A stretch of DNA of 64,000 bases from Thermomicrobiales bacterium (GCA_019637585.1 JAHBVL010000003.1:463827-527826); one strand, 5' to 3'. Positions 40,444-50,060 are shown, numbered from the stretch's first letter. Translations and numbers: made by a program. The notes: generated from the letters alone by a model not told the origin.

Positions 40444-40992
40444 CTAGTGACTCATGGCCGGCGCGCCGCGCGACCAGACATCCGAAACTGTGATGTCGCC
40501 GGCGTTCACCGGCTCGGCCATACCCTCGGCCGGTTTCTCGTTGCCCATCACGATCCGGGCTGTCACGGTGACGTCGCCGGCATGTTCGAAGGTCAGCGTC
40601 AGGTCGAAGGTCTCACCGGGCATCAGGTCACCCTTCAGTCCGATCATCATCACGTGATACCCGCCGGGCATCAGCTCGACGCTCTCCCCTGCGGGAATCT
40701 CCAACCCGTCATCGAGCGGCCGCATGGTCATGACACCTGAAACGTCGGCGACCTCATGGATCTCGGCCACGCCGGCCGCTTCCGTTTCGACAGCGATCAG
40801 TCGATCAGCGGTATCGCCGTTGTTGGCGATGGTCATGAAGGCGGCGCCGGTCGACATCGCCACCGGAGATGCCGCCGGGCTTGCCGCCGGCGAAGCCTCG
40901 GGAGTCGAGTCGTGGGCGGCAATGCCAATGACACTGGAAAGACCGACCACCAGGGCAATCAACAGCCCGGCCGGTATCGTGCGCATGTTCAT
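40444..40992 (-). CDS. PCu(A)C copper chaperone with circularly permuted domain
   Basis: A 182-residue exported Cu(I) chaperone. After a signal sequence (GLLIALVVGLSSVIGIAA) comes the PCuAC core: TGAAFMTIANNGDTADRLI, H79, M88 and M90 (GVMTMRPL), and H113/M115 (GGYHVMMIGL), matching the H-x9-M-x-M and HxM copper site. The strand that normally opens this domain (I-T-V-x-D-x-W-x-R-x-x-P) is absent there and is found at the very end, residues 167-179 (ITVSDVWSRGAPA). The domain therefore looks circularly permuted. ATG 40992 has AAGGAAG upstream. It acts with the neighbouring Sco protein in CuA-site assembly. Confidence 0.87.
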   Translation of the reverse strand: MNMRTIPAGLLIALVVGLSSVIGIAAHDSTPEASPAASPAASPVAMSTGAAFMTIANNGDTADRLIAVETEAAGVAEIHEVADVSGVMTMRPLDDGLEIPAGESVELMPGGYHVMMIGLKGDLMPGETFDLTLTFEHAGDVTVTARIVMGNEKPAEGMAEPVNAGDITVSDVWSRGAPAMSH

Positions 40993-41032
40993 GGATTCTT
41001 CCTTATCTTCACTGTTGGTCCTGGCGTCGAGC

Positions 41033-41620
41033 TCAGAGCAGATGGCGAATGTCTTCGGCAATCGACTCCGGATCGAAACCATATGGATAGGTCAACCGCA
41101 GATTGCCATCACGGTCGATGACGTAGATCAGTGATGTGTGATCGACGAGATATCCGGTCGCGGAGTCCGGATAGTCGACTCTGGTGGCCACCACACCGTA
41201 GCCGCCCTTGGCCGCTTCGATACTCACTTCATCACCGGTCAGGCCGATGAAGTCGCTATCGAAAAATGCCAGGTACTCTTCGAGACGCGCCGGGTTGTCC
41301 CGCTCGGGATCGACCGTCACCAGAACGAAATTGACCTTCTCAGCATCGTCGCCCAGCATTCGCTTCACCGCGGAAAAATCGGAAAGCGTGGTCGGGCAAA
41401 GATCGGGGCAGGTGGTGTAGCCGAAGTAGATGAGCGTCACCTGCCCGGCGACGTCGTCCAGCGAGAAGGGATCACCATGGTGATCGATCAGATTGATCGA
41501 CGCCGCCGGCTGCGCCGGACTTAACTCCCCTCCCTTGAATGTGTAGCTCTCATCGCGAATGCAGCCTGCCACCACGAGGAGCAGGGCGAACATCGCGGTC
41601 ACGCGTGAAACGCGCCTCAT
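41033..41620 (-). CDS. SCO1/SenC-family copper metallochaperone lipoprotein
   Basis: A 195-residue thioredoxin-fold lipoprotein (lipobox VVAGC, C20). The Cu-binding C-P-D-L-C (C71, C75) and H161 (VDHTSLIYV) are all present. Sco proteins deliver copper or reduce the CuA site of cytochrome oxidase or nitrous oxide reductase. GAAGG lies upstream of ATG 41620. It precedes the PCuAC gene by 40 bp; the two chaperones commonly work as a pair. No CuA oxidase or nosZ gene is in this window. Confidence 0.93.
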   Translation of the reverse strand: MRRVSRVTAMFALLLVVAGCIRDESYTFKGGELSPAQPAASINLIDHHGDPFSLDDVAGQVTLIYFGYTTCPDLCPTTLSDFSAVKRMLGDDAEKVNFVLVTVDPERDNPARLEEYLAFFDSDFIGLTGDEVSIEAAKGGYGVVATRVDYPDSATGYLVDHTSLIYVIDRDGNLRLTYPYGFDPESIAEDIRHLL

Positions 41621-41711
41621 TGATGCCTTCTTTCATTGAATTGGGTCTGTGACACCGTCCGGGAACAACGAAGCCCGTTCAGACGATGCACACGATCGCC
41701 GGAGAGCGCGA

Positions 41712-42191
41712 TCAGCGAGGCGGGGGAGCCTCTGGCGTGTGAATCTGGCTCGAGGGTGTGGCAACGATCACCTGGTTGATGGGAGATCGGAGTTGCGGGG
41801 CGGCCGGAAGATCGGAAACGCCCGGTTCGGTCGCCTGCTGCGTGAGCAGGAGATATCCCGGATTGACGGTGGTCAGCACCGGCCCATCAGCCCTGCCGGC
41901 GGATGCTTGCCCCTGGACCTCCGTCGCTTCGACGGCGTCGACCTGGCCGGCATGATGATGCCCGGAACCATGTCCGTGATGGTGAGTCGCCAACGTGGCA
42001 GCACGGGAGGAAGCTTGTGCGTCAGGGGGTGCGTACAAGGAGTGCGGTCCATGCGCGTCCACACAGGTCACGGGCACCGCTATCACACTCAGCATCAGAG
42101 AAACGATGGCGAGCTTGGCGAAGCGCCGTACCGCCGTGTTCCCGGATCTGTTCGATATGTTGTGACTCGCGAGTTCGCGCACCGCGCCCAT
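41712..42191 (-). CDS. Histidine-rich exported protein of unknown function
   Basis: A 159-residue protein with a likely signal or membrane segment (FAKLAIVSLMLSVIAVPVTC) followed by a histidine cluster HHHGHGSGHHH and a Pro/Ser-rich tail. No family is recognised. Its position as first gene of the Sco/PCuAC operon, 91 bp before Sco, and the His cluster suggest copper binding or sensing. The start is uncertain; ATG 42191 is the best placed. The frame remains open to 42284. Confidence 0.55.
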   Translation of the reverse strand: MGAVRELASHNISNRSGNTAVRRFAKLAIVSLMLSVIAVPVTCVDAHGPHSLYAPPDAQASSRAATLATHHHGHGSGHHHAGQVDAVEATEVQGQASAGRADGPVLTTVNPGYLLLTQQATEPGVSDLPAAPQLRSPINQVIVATPSSQIHTPEAPPPR

Positions 42192-42297
42192 CTCCGCCAA
42201 TGCCACCACGTTGCGACAAAGGTTGCGATCGGTGCATCGCAACACCTGAATAGTGCAGCACCACTGGTGACAACCATGCCACAACTGGCACGAACCG

Positions 42298-42317
42298 CGT
42301 TACAGAAGCGTGTCGAT
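42298..42317 (-). promoter_or_regulatory. Shared 20-bp motif upstream of the Sco operon (site 2)
   Basis: The minus strand reads ATCGACACGCTTCTGTAACG, 107 bp upstream of the His-rich gene. It matches the site upstream of nirK in 17 of 20 positions. The 327-bp gap 42192-42518 also has to hold the divergent sucA promoter, which I cannot place with confidence. Confidence 0.6.
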
Positions 42318-42518
42318 TGTCATTTCCGCACAGGAGAGTGGCCGGACAAGCGACGTTTTGACCAAGGTTGTACTATTTCGAACACGCGCGACGCGAGGGT
42401 TTCGCATCTTTGTCGCGACGTACCGAAGCGCAGATTCAGACGTGACGCTGGTCGTGCAATTCGCAGGAACGGGGAGACCGATGGATTGGCGCACTACCCC
42501 GGTCAGGGTCGATGCAAT

Positions 42519-45413
42519 ATGAGTGATCTCAACGTTTTTCACGGTCCGAATGCAGGCTATGTCCTCGATCTTTATGATCGATATCTGGAAAACGCCGATT
42601 CCGTCGGTCCCGAGTGGAGAACGTATTTTCAGGCGTTCACCCCCACGCTGCCCGCCTCCAACGGCGCGGTCGCTCCTCCCCAGACGCAATCCGCCGCGCC
42701 GGCGCTGGCGGTCGAGAAGATCGTCGGCGGATCGGAGCTGGTCGGGGCGATCCGGGACTATGGACACCTGGCCGCCCGCCTCGATCCGCTTGGCTCGGAG
42801 CCGCCGGGTTCGCCCGATCTCGACCCAGCCAACTACGGGTTGAGCGATGCGGATCTCGCCGCCATGTCGCCGGCAATCGTCAGCGGCCCGCTGGCCAATG
42901 ACGCCGCCAACGCGGCCGAAGCGATCGCCGAGCTCCGTTCCATCTATTGCGGCTCGATCGGGTTCGATTTCGATCACGTTCATCAGATCGACGAACGGCG
43001 CTGGCTCTACGACGCTGTTGAAACACAACGTTTCGCGGCGCCGATCGAACGCTCCGCCCGGCGAGCCCTGCTCCGCCGCCTCACCGACGTCGAAGCCTTC
43101 GAACGATTCCTGCACCAGACCTATCTCGGCCAGAAACGCTTTTCGCTCGAAGGGACCGACATGCTCGTTCCCATGCTCGACGAAATCGTTCATACCGCCG
43201 CATCGCACGGCGTGCGCGAGATCTTCACCGGCATGGCCCACCGGGGCCGCCTGAATGTGATGACCCACGTGCTGGGCAAACCCTATGCCGAGGTCATCGC
43301 CGCCTTCGAGGGGAATCGCTGGCGGAAAGCGCCGGTCGGCACAGACGCCGACCCGGCCCAGGAGTTCTCCGGCGACGTCAAGTACCACCTGGGAGCCCGC
43401 CTGCTGCTCGGCCAGCACGGCATGATGGTCGAGGTGCCGATGGTTTTGGCGCCAAACCCGAGCCATCTGGAAGCGGTCAATCCGGTCGTGGAGGGGATGG
43501 TCCGGGCCACGCAGGACATCTGTGACAAACCGGGGATGCCGGAACGGGACAACAAAGCCAGCATGGCTATCCTGATCCATGGCGACGCGGCCTTCCCCGG
43601 ACAGGGCGTGGTTGCGGAAACGCTCAACCTGTCGTCTCTTCCCGGCTATTCGACCGGCGGCACCATCCACATCATCGTCAACAACCAGATCGGCTTCACC
43701 ACCCTGCCGGGTGACTCCCGGTCGACCCTTTATGCCGGCGACCTGGCCAAGGGATTCGAGATCCCCGTCGTGCACGTCAACGCGGACGAGGTCGAAGCCT
43801 GTCTGCTGGCGGTGCGCATGGCCATCGCCTACCGCGAGGAGTTCGGCAAGGACTTCCTGATCGATCTCATCGGCTACCGGCGCTGGGGACACAACGAGGG
43901 CGACGAACCCTCGTTCACCCAGCCGAAAATGTACAAGTTGATCGACGCCCACCCGACTGTTCGCGAAATCTATGCAAAACAGCTGGTCGAAGAGGGCATC
44001 GTCACCGGCGACGAGCCGGATGCCATGGTTCAGGCGTCGCTCGAACATCTTGCCGGTATCCGCCGGTCGGTGACCGACGGATCGATCCATCACGACGAGG
44101 AACCGGTCAAACCCGGCCCGCGCGACGAGGTGGAAACGAGTATTCCGGAAGAAACCCTCCGCTCCTTCCACAAATCCATTCACCAGATGCCGGCCGGATT
44201 CTCGATAAGCGGCAAACTCGCCCGCCAATGGGAGCGCCGCGCCGCCGTGCTCGACCAACCCGAGCCGATGATCGACTGGGCGCATGGCGAAACCTTCGCC
44301 TTCGCCGGCATCATCGCCGACGGTATTCCGATCAGGTTGACCGGGCAGGATGCCGAACGCGGCACCTTCAGCCAGCGTCACCTGGTCCTGCACGATCCGC
44401 AATCGGATGAACGGATCACGCCAGTCGCCTCGATTCCGGAAGCGAAGGCGTCGTTCGCGGTCTACAACAGTCCATTGTCCGAAGAAGCAGCCGTCGGATT
44501 CGAGTACGGCTACAGCGTGCAGGCTCCCAACCGCCTGGTGATCTGGGAAGCGCAGTTTGGCGACTTCGCCAATGGCGCCCAGGTGATGATCGACCAGTTC
44601 ATCTCGGCAGCACGATCGAAGTGGCAGGTTCACCCATCGCTGGTCATGCTCCTGCCTCATGGATACGAAGGTCAGGGACCGGAACACTCCAGCGGCCGGC
44701 TCGAGCGCTTCCTGCAGCTTGCCGCCCAGGACAACATCCGCGTAGCCAACTGCACCTCGTCGGCACAGTACTTCCACCTGCTCCGCCGCCAGGCCGCCCG
44801 GCTCGATTCCGATCCGCGACCTCTCATCGTCATGACGCCAAAGAGCCTGCTGCGCAATCCGGCGGCGGCCAGCCCGCTCGCCGATTTCGTGTCGGGAACG
44901 TTCCAGCCGGTCCTCGACGATGCACTGGCCGCGGATCGACGCGGCAAAGTCACCCGTCTCGTCTTCTGCTCCGGCAAAGTCGCGATCGATCTGGAAGCGA
45001 GCGGCGATCGGGCCGGCGCGGAGGGTGTGGCGATCGCCCGAATCGAGCAACTGGCTCCGTTCCAGCGAACGGCAATCACCAAAGTGCTGGACGGGTATCC
45101 GAATCTGAAAGAGATCGTCTGGCTTCAGGAAGAACCACGCAACATGGGCGCCTGGACCTATATCGACTCGCGGCTCCGCGAACTGGCTGGCGATCTGCCG
45201 GTGCGCTACATCGGCCGTCCGGAGCGGGCCAGTCCCGCCGAAGGCGCTGCCGACCTGCACAGCCGCGAACAGGCGCGCATCATTTCCGAGGCATTTGCTG
45301 ACGCTCCGGTGGCTCGCACCCGAGGGTCGGGCAAGGCCACCAACGGCGCACACGAGTCGAACGGCAAATCGAAGAGCACATCAACCAGAAGCACGACCAG
45401 AAGCAGGAGTTAG
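42519..45413 (+). CDS. sucA: 2-oxoglutarate dehydrogenase E1 component
   Basis: A 964-residue thiamine-diphosphate enzyme that decarboxylates 2-oxoglutarate in the TCA cycle and passes the succinyl group to E2. The N-terminal [25 protein letters not shown] is the E2-binding motif of OGDH E1. [36 protein letters not shown] and NNQIGFTT mark the TDP domain, and the transketolase C-terminal part follows. Full length, with a Ser/Thr/Lys-rich tail. The ATG at 42519 is preceded only by a weak CAGGG site. It is followed five bases later by sucB. Confidence 0.96.
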   Translation: MSDLNVFHGPNAGYVLDLYDRYLENADSVGPEWRTYFQAFTPTLPASNGAVAPPQTQSAAPALAVEKIVGGSELVGAIRDYGHLAARLDPLGSEPPGSPDLDPANYGLSDADLAAMSPAIVSGPLANDAANAAEAIAELRSIYCGSIGFDFDHVHQIDERRWLYDAVETQRFAAPIERSARRALLRRLTDVEAFERFLHQTYLGQKRFSLEGTDMLVPMLDEIVHTAASHGVREIFTGMAHRGRLNVMTHVLGKPYAEVIAAFEGNRWRKAPVGTDADPAQEFSGDVKYHLGARLLLGQHGMMVEVPMVLAPNPSHLEAVNPVVEGMVRATQDICDKPGMPERDNKASMAILIHGDAAFPGQGVVAETLNLSSLPGYSTGGTIHIIVNNQIGFTTLPGDSRSTLYAGDLAKGFEIPVVHVNADEVEACLLAVRMAIAYREEFGKDFLIDLIGYRRWGHNEGDEPSFTQPKMYKLIDAHPTVREIYAKQLVEEGIVTGDEPDAMVQASLEHLAGIRRSVTDGSIHHDEEPVKPGPRDEVETSIPEETLRSFHKSIHQMPAGFSISGKLARQWERRAAVLDQPEPMIDWAHGETFAFAGIIADGIPIRLTGQDAERGTFSQRHLVLHDPQSDERITPVASIPEAKASFAVYNSPLSEEAAVGFEYGYSVQAPNRLVIWEAQFGDFANGAQVMIDQFISAARSKWQVHPSLVMLLPHGYEGQGPEHSSGRLERFLQLAAQDNIRVANCTSSAQYFHLLRRQAARLDSDPRPLIVMTPKSLLRNPAAASPLADFVSGTFQPVLDDALAADRRGKVTRLVFCSGKVAIDLEASGDRAGAEGVAIARIEQLAPFQRTAITKVLDGYPNLKEIVWLQEEPRNMGAWTYIDSRLRELAGDLPVRYIGRPERASPAEGAADLHSREQARIISEAFADAPVARTRGSGKATNGAHESNGKSKSTSTRSTTRSRS

Positions 45414-45418
45414 TTTCT

Positions 45419-46702
45419 ATGCCGGTAGAGATCCGGGTGCCCCCACTGGGAGAATCACTTGTCGACGCGGTTGTCGGCCAGTGGCTGAAGTCTGAAGGCG
45501 ATGCCGTGAGCCGCGGCGACACCTTGCTCGAGCTCGAAACCGACAAGGTCAATCTCGACGTCGCGGCGACCGAGGACGGCGTGCTGAGCGCGATTCACAA
45601 AAACGAGGGGGATGTCGTCGTCGTCGGGGAAATTCTCGGCGTGATCGGCGAAGGCGCTGCGGCTTCGACAAATGGCGCGGCTCCCGAACCGGCGCAGGAA
45701 GCAGCGGCGCCATCCGCGCCAGAACCGGCTCCGGTGGCTGCGGCGAGCGCTCCAGTGGAGGAGAGCACGGGCGAAGGGACTGGCAGAGCCGCTCCTGCCG
45801 TCAAGCGGCTGGCCGAAGAGCACAACATCAATCTGGCTGCTATCGCCGGCTCCGGTCCTGGTGGGCGGGTCACGCGCGAGGATGTGATGGCTGCGGTGCA
45901 ACAGAGTGCCGCGCCCGCAGCGCCTCCAGCTGCTCCGGCTCCGGTCCAACCCGCGGCGCCCGCACCGGCGCCAGCGGCCACCGCGCCGTCTGAGCCATCC
46001 GGCCGTCCCGAAGAGCGGGTTCGCATGTCTCGCCGCCGGCAAACCATCGCCACCCGGCTGGTCGAAGCCCAGCACACCGCGGCCATGCTGACGACCTTCA
46101 ACGAGATCGACATGACTGCGGTCATGGACCTTCGCGCCGCCCGCAAGGAAGCCTTCAAGGAGCGGCACGGGGTCAACCTGGGCTTCATGTCCTTCTTCAC
46201 CAAAGCAGTTGTCGGCGCGCTCAAAGCCTTCCCCTACGTCAATGCGGAAATTCAGGGCAATGAGATCGTTCTGAAGAAGTACTACGACATCGGCATCGCG
46301 GTTGGCGTCGAAGACGGTCTGGTCGTTCCGGTGGTCCGGGATGCCGACAAGAAGAACTTCGCCCAGATCGAAAAGGAAATCGTGGAGCTGGCCACCAAAG
46401 CCCGCGAGGGGTCGCTGACCCTGCCCGAGCTGACCGGCGGTACATTCACGATCACCAACGGCGGCATTTACGGATCGCTGATGTCCACGCCGATCCTGAA
46501 CACGCCGCAGGTCGGCATTCTGGGAATGCACGCCATCCAGAAACGGCCGGTTGTGGTCAACGACGAGATCGCCATCCGCCCGATGATGTACACCGCGCTT
46601 TCCTACGACCACCGCATCGTCGACGGCAGCGACGCGGTCCGGTTCCTGGTGCGCATCAAGGAACTGCTCGAAGATCCGACCAACCTGCTTCTCGAAGGAT
46701 AG
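45419..46702 (+). CDS. sucB: Dihydrolipoyllysine-residue succinyltransferase (E2 of 2-oxoglutarate dehydrogenase)
   Basis: A 427-residue E2 subunit. The lipoyl domain is at residues 1-78, with the lipoylated K43 in ETDKVNL. An Ala/Pro linker leads to the peripheral subunit-binding domain ([29 protein letters not shown]). A second Ala/Pro linker leads to the catalytic domain with the active-site His in SYDHRIVDG (about residue 398). It transfers succinyl to CoA. It lies five bases after sucA, as is usual. No E3 (lpd) gene is in the window. Confidence 0.96.
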   Translation: MPVEIRVPPLGESLVDAVVGQWLKSEGDAVSRGDTLLELETDKVNLDVAATEDGVLSAIHKNEGDVVVVGEILGVIGEGAAASTNGAAPEPAQEAAAPSAPEPAPVAAASAPVEESTGEGTGRAAPAVKRLAEEHNINLAAIAGSGPGGRVTREDVMAAVQQSAAPAAPPAAPAPVQPAAPAPAPAATAPSEPSGRPEERVRMSRRRQTIATRLVEAQHTAAMLTTFNEIDMTAVMDLRAARKEAFKERHGVNLGFMSFFTKAVVGALKAFPYVNAEIQGNEIVLKKYYDIGIAVGVEDGLVVPVVRDADKKNFAQIEKEIVELATKAREGSLTLPELTGGTFTITNGGIYGSLMSTPILNTPQVGILGMHAIQKRPVVVNDEIAIRPMMYTALSYDHRIVDGSDAVRFLVRIKELLEDPTNLLLEG

Positions 46703-46707
46703 GGAGA

Positions 46708-47682
46708 ATGGCGACAGCGGATCGGCAGCAACAGATTCCAGGCATGGCATGGCTCCGGCGCATGCTCGTTCCCCTGTTGCTGCTGACCGCACTGCTGGCC
46801 GCCGCGAGCGCAGCGGCCCAGTCATCGAGTCAATCACTCCTCATTGCCGAGGATCTCGGTCTTCCGGAGTTGCGGATCGCGGCTACCGACAGTGGGTGGG
46901 AGGCTCCCGATGAGATCGCCGCCGGCCGCTACCTGATCACGGTGACGTACGAAGGGACCCGGCAGTTCGGAACAACCGCATTCGTCCAGTTGCCCGACGA
47001 CTGGTTGATCCAGGACTTCAACCAGCGTCTTGCCGAGACGAACAACGCGTTGCTCGATGTGGCATCCGGCGGTGACGCAACCGAACCAGACATCACCTGG
47101 ATTTACGATTTCACCTTCGCTGGTGGTGTTTCGCCCACATCGGGCGCCACGGAACAGGCCATCGTCGATCTGCCGGCGGGCAATTGGGCCATCTGGGCCG
47201 ATGAGTTCATACCGCCGGCCAGAGCATTGCTCGTCAGTGGCGATCCTCCCGCGGTGCAACCGATCCCCAACTACAGCGCCACGATCACGGGCGTCAACGA
47301 TGACGATGCGTTCGAGTTTCAGATCGACGGGGATATCCTGGCTGGCCAGCAAATCCTCAAGATCGTCAATTCGTCCAGACAACCGGTCTACATCGAGTTT
47401 CTGGAACTCTCGGCCCTCGTGGACTCCGACCAGCTGCGCGAGTTTCTGCTCATTCCCGATGGAGCGGCGCCAGATCCGGCGCTGGGACTGCCAGACGGCT
47501 TCACAGCCAGCGTGACCCCCTTCTACTCGGCCATGCAGTCTCCCGATGTGACCCAATGGATGGTCTCGGACTTTGCGCCGGGCGCATGGGGAATCGTCTG
47601 CTGGCTTCCCGATCCTCAACAGGATGGAGCGTCGCTGGCCAGCCTGGGCATGATCGCCACCTTCGAGATCCCACAACCATGA
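46708..47682 (+). CDS. Secreted protein of unknown function
   Basis: A 324-residue protein with a clear signal peptide (MLVPLLLLTALLAAASAAAQ). The mature part is beta-rich and shows two weakly similar halves: IAAGRYLITVTYEG...DFTFAGGVSPT and YSATITGVNDDDAFEFQID...ILKIVNSS. These resemble the DUF-type or cupredoxin-like repeats common in Thermomicrobiales exported proteins, but no copper ligands are seen. AAGGA lies nine bases upstream of ATG 46708, five bases after sucB, so it may share that transcript. Function unknown. Confidence 0.75.
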   Translation: MATADRQQQIPGMAWLRRMLVPLLLLTALLAAASAAAQSSSQSLLIAEDLGLPELRIAATDSGWEAPDEIAAGRYLITVTYEGTRQFGTTAFVQLPDDWLIQDFNQRLAETNNALLDVASGGDATEPDITWIYDFTFAGGVSPTSGATEQAIVDLPAGNWAIWADEFIPPARALLVSGDPPAVQPIPNYSATITGVNDDDAFEFQIDGDILAGQQILKIVNSSRQPVYIEFLELSALVDSDQLREFLLIPDGAAPDPALGLPDGFTASVTPFYSAMQSPDVTQWMVSDFAPGAWGIVCWLPDPQQDGASLASLGMIATFEIPQP

Positions 47683-47707
47683 CCACCAACTGCTGAGCCG
47701 CTGCAGC

Positions 47708-47847
47708 CTAGAGCGGTTGCGAAAACTTGTGCTCGACCACCGCGCTCCCTGGACCAATTGATCCGTCATTCTGAGCGCAAGCGAAGAATCTCCCGCCGCA
47801 GCGGTGCCCTCAACCACTCGGTGCATAACTTTGCGCAACCGCTCTAG
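47708..47847. mobile_element. TA-ended MITE-like element carrying a 'CCTGAGCG..' repeat
   Basis: CTAGAGCGGTTGCG (47708-47721) and its perfect reverse complement (47834-47847) bound a 140-bp, gene-free element; similarity extends inward to about 27 bp per arm. Both ends carry TA, as expected for IS630/Tc1-mariner target duplication. Inside, GTCATTCTGAGCGCAAGCGA (from 47767) is a copy of the dispersed repeat also at 6067 and 31520. No transposase is present. Confidence 0.7.
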
Positions 47848-47850
47848 CGA

Positions 47851-48723
47851 TCACGACCGCTCGAGGCAGGTTCCGTCCATTCTGGCGGCATCCGCCAGCG
47901 TTTCGAAGTCCCTTCTGGCGCGCAACCGGCCAGTCAGCGTCGTTTCGTACATCAGCTGGGGTTCGATCAGACTTCCATCCGGAAACGCCTGTTCATACCA
48001 TTCTGGCGGCACCTGCTGAAGCGCCCGCTCGATCAATGACTCGCTGACGCGGGGCGCCAAACGGTCGCCGGCATCTGCGATCGACGATGCCCACGGCAAC
48101 AGGACATGGTCGACCCGGGACCACCATGTCCGGCCGCTCACTGGCGTGTAGCAATACTCCGGCCATCGCCACCGCTCCGCCCATTTGTGGTGGAGATTGA
48201 ACGCCGAATCATTGTCGATCATCCAATAGTCTGTGCCCTGGACGAGGATGTTTGGATTGCGCCATTTGCGGTCGATGTTCATCACCAGCGAGTCAAACCA
48301 GACGATTCGCGCGGCGTCATCCGGCGCGATCGGACAATCCGCCGCGCGACGCAGCGTCGTCACCTTCGGAATGACGCGCGACCCGAAAACCGAGCCGGCC
48401 GACCCTCGGAGCTCCTCCTCTTTCTCAGCGAGGAGGTCGATAGCTGGCAGATCGGGATCGATCGTCACCAGCGCCATCGGCGGTTGGGGGATCTCCAGGG
48501 CGGCGGCGATCTGCCAGGCAATCACTTCGGCAATCAACCGGCGAGCGGTTTTGGGAGTGGCCCGCAGTTTGATCACATAGTCATGCTCATCCTCCGCCCG
48601 GACGATGAGCGGCCGGGACCGGCCCCGCCCCACAGCGGAGTGCACTTCGAGGGCCCGGACCACCGCCAGGGCCGCGGTTTGTCCGGACGGGGTGTTTTCT
48701 CTCACCTCTGCCGGCGGCGACAC
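47851..48723 (-). CDS. HipA-like kinase family protein (second of pair)
   Basis: A 290-residue protein with a HipA-like protein-kinase fold. The catalytic-loop pattern N-I-D-R-K-W-R-N-P-N (D151, N156/N158) is followed by the metal-binding Asp in YWMIDND (D170). The ATP-lysine region is YVIKLRATPKTARRLIAEVIAW. There is no DNA-binding domain. GTG 48723 has TAGGAGAG upstream and lies 11 bp after the DUF3037 stop. It is related to, but diverged from, the kinase at 49126. No HipB-like antitoxin is present. Confidence 0.75.
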   Translation of the reverse strand: MSPPAEVRENTPSGQTAALAVVRALEVHSAVGRGRSRPLIVRAEDEHDYVIKLRATPKTARRLIAEVIAWQIAAALEIPQPPMALVTIDPDLPAIDLLAEKEEELRGSAGSVFGSRVIPKVTTLRRAADCPIAPDDAARIVWFDSLVMNIDRKWRNPNILVQGTDYWMIDNDSAFNLHHKWAERWRWPEYCYTPVSGRTWWSRVDHVLLPWASSIADAGDRLAPRVSESLIERALQQVPPEWYEQAFPDGSLIEPQLMYETTLTGRLRARRDFETLADAARMDGTCLERS

Positions 48724-48734
48724 TCGTGGCTCTC

Positions 48735-49148
48735 CTATTCGCTCTCGGGCCGGGCGATGTCGACCAGCCCGGCAAACAGCTCATCGAGCTCCCGGGCCGG
48801 ATCGATACACAACCCGGTGTGGACAGGAGATGGCTGGACCACCGTGCTGGCGGGTGCGCTGAGCAGATGCCACCGCTCGCCCAGGGAAAGACCGGCCAGC
48901 GGTCCTCCGGCCGGGTCTCCGTCGGCAACCAGGCAGACCGTTTTGAGCTGCCGTTCGATCTCCAGGAGATTGGTTTCCGTGAGACTGGGATCGATGGCCA
49001 GGAGACGCTGCGAATCGAGCATCACCCTGCCCCGCAGGAAGCGCTTCGGCCGGCAGATCATCACCACGCCGGCGTTGATGAACTCCCCCCGGTCGACCCG
49101 GGGAATCACCCGGATGACCACATACTCATAGGGCGCGCGTTCGGGCAC
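48735..49148 (-). CDS. DUF3037 protein between two HipA-like kinases
   Basis: A 137-residue protein of the DUF3037 type, with the start YEYVVIRVIPRVDRGEFINAGVVMICRPKRFL and the later P-x-R-E-L-D-E-L-F segment. Function is unknown; DUF3037 genes are often next to HipA-like kinases. GTG 49148 has AGGAGG upstream. It overlaps the end of the first kinase by 23 bp and lies 11 bp before the second kinase, so all three are translated as one unit. Confidence 0.8.
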   Translation of the reverse strand: MPERAPYEYVVIRVIPRVDRGEFINAGVVMICRPKRFLRGRVMLDSQRLLAIDPSLTETNLLEIERQLKTVCLVADGDPAGGPLAGLSLGERWHLLSAPASTVVQPSPVHTGLCIDPARELDELFAGLVDIARPESE

Positions 49149-49932
49149 GCTCGGCCTCCTGTTCGAACTGGCTGCGCAGCGCGAGCCGGTCGGTGAACAA
49201 GGTCAGATACGCCTTGCTGATTCGCTCCACATCCTCAGGAGAGCCATCCCCAATCAGATCGGCCGGGAGCAGCGCGATGATCTGTTGCAGCAGATCCGGC
49301 GTCACCAGACCGGCAAGCCGCTCTCCCGTAGCCTCGATCGACGACGCCCATGGCAGCAGCACATGATCGGCGGATTGCGGGAAGGGAGCCCCCGCTCGTT
49401 CGGCAAAGGCATCGGAAATGTGCTGCACGTAGATCGAGGCGCCATGATCGATCAACCAGGGATTGCCGTGCCAGATCAGCATGTTCGGATTGCGCGGCGT
49501 TCGGTCCACATTCATGGTGAGGGCGTCGAACCAGACCACATCCGCGGCAAAATCGGGATCGACGCTGGCGTCCGGGCGGGGGTTGTAGGCGAGCGAACCC
49601 GGCAGAAAGTCGACACCGATGTTGAGACCAGCACTCTTGCGCAGCAGCTCCTGAATCTCCTGGTCGGGTTCGGCTTTGGAGAGGGCTTCATCGACGTCGA
49701 TGACCACCAGCTCCGGCACGCGCAGACCGAGCGCTCTGCCAATCTCCCCGGCGATCACTTCGGCGATCAGTGACTTCGGACCCTGCCCGGCGCCACGGAA
49801 TTTGACGACATACAGACCGTCATCATCCGCCTCCATGATCGCTGGCAGCGACCCACCCTCCCGCAACGGGGTCACATACCGGGTCGCGACCACCGATCTG
49901 ATCGTCGGATGTGAAAGTGTGGCGTTCATCAT
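49126..49932 (-). CDS. HipA-like kinase family protein (first of pair)
   Basis: A 268-residue protein with HipA-like kinase motifs: YVVKFRGAGQGPKSLIAEVIAGEIGRALGL (ATP lysine K44 and helix-C Glu58), catalytic loop N-V-D-R-T-P-R-N-P-N (D143, N148/N150), and metal-binding D162 in WLIDHGAS. The HipA phosphate-loop Ser is not evident and no DNA-binding or HipB partner is seen. It is the first gene of the triplet with DUF3037 and the second kinase. It may phosphorylate a protein or a small molecule; the target is unknown. Confidence 0.78.
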   Translation of the reverse strand: MMNATLSHPTIRSVVATRYVTPLREGGSLPAIMEADDDGLYVVKFRGAGQGPKSLIAEVIAGEIGRALGLRVPELVVIDVDEALSKAEPDQEIQELLRKSAGLNIGVDFLPGSLAYNPRPDASVDPDFAADVVWFDALTMNVDRTPRNPNMLIWHGNPWLIDHGASIYVQHISDAFAERAGAPFPQSADHVLLPWASSIEATGERLAGLVTPDLLQQIIALLPADLIGDGSPEDVERISKAYLTLFTDRLALRSQFEQEAERARTRAL

Positions 49933-49985
49933 TCTCCAGGAACCCCATAACCTCGGCCATCAAGTATCCACCATCCTCACTCCTC

Positions 49986-50060
49986 GCCCATTTCCCATTT
50001 CCCATTTCCCTTTGCCCTTCGCCCTTTGCCCATCGCCCTTTGCCCTTTGCCCTTTGCCCT
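49986..50060. repeat. Heptamer array (CCCATTT then CCCTTTG units)
   Basis: Three CCCATTT units run into about seven units of the CCCTTTG/CCCTTCG type. No inverted partner is seen nearby. It fills the 293-bp divergent gap between the kinase triplet and the peptide ABC operon, together with a TATACT-like -10 box near 50093. Confidence 0.85.

Noticed and set aside
42300-45353. A very long open frame (about 1,017 codons) on the strand opposite sucA
   Set aside because: It is antisense to a certain sucA gene. High-GC codon bias leaves the opposite frame open, and its translation resembles no protein family.
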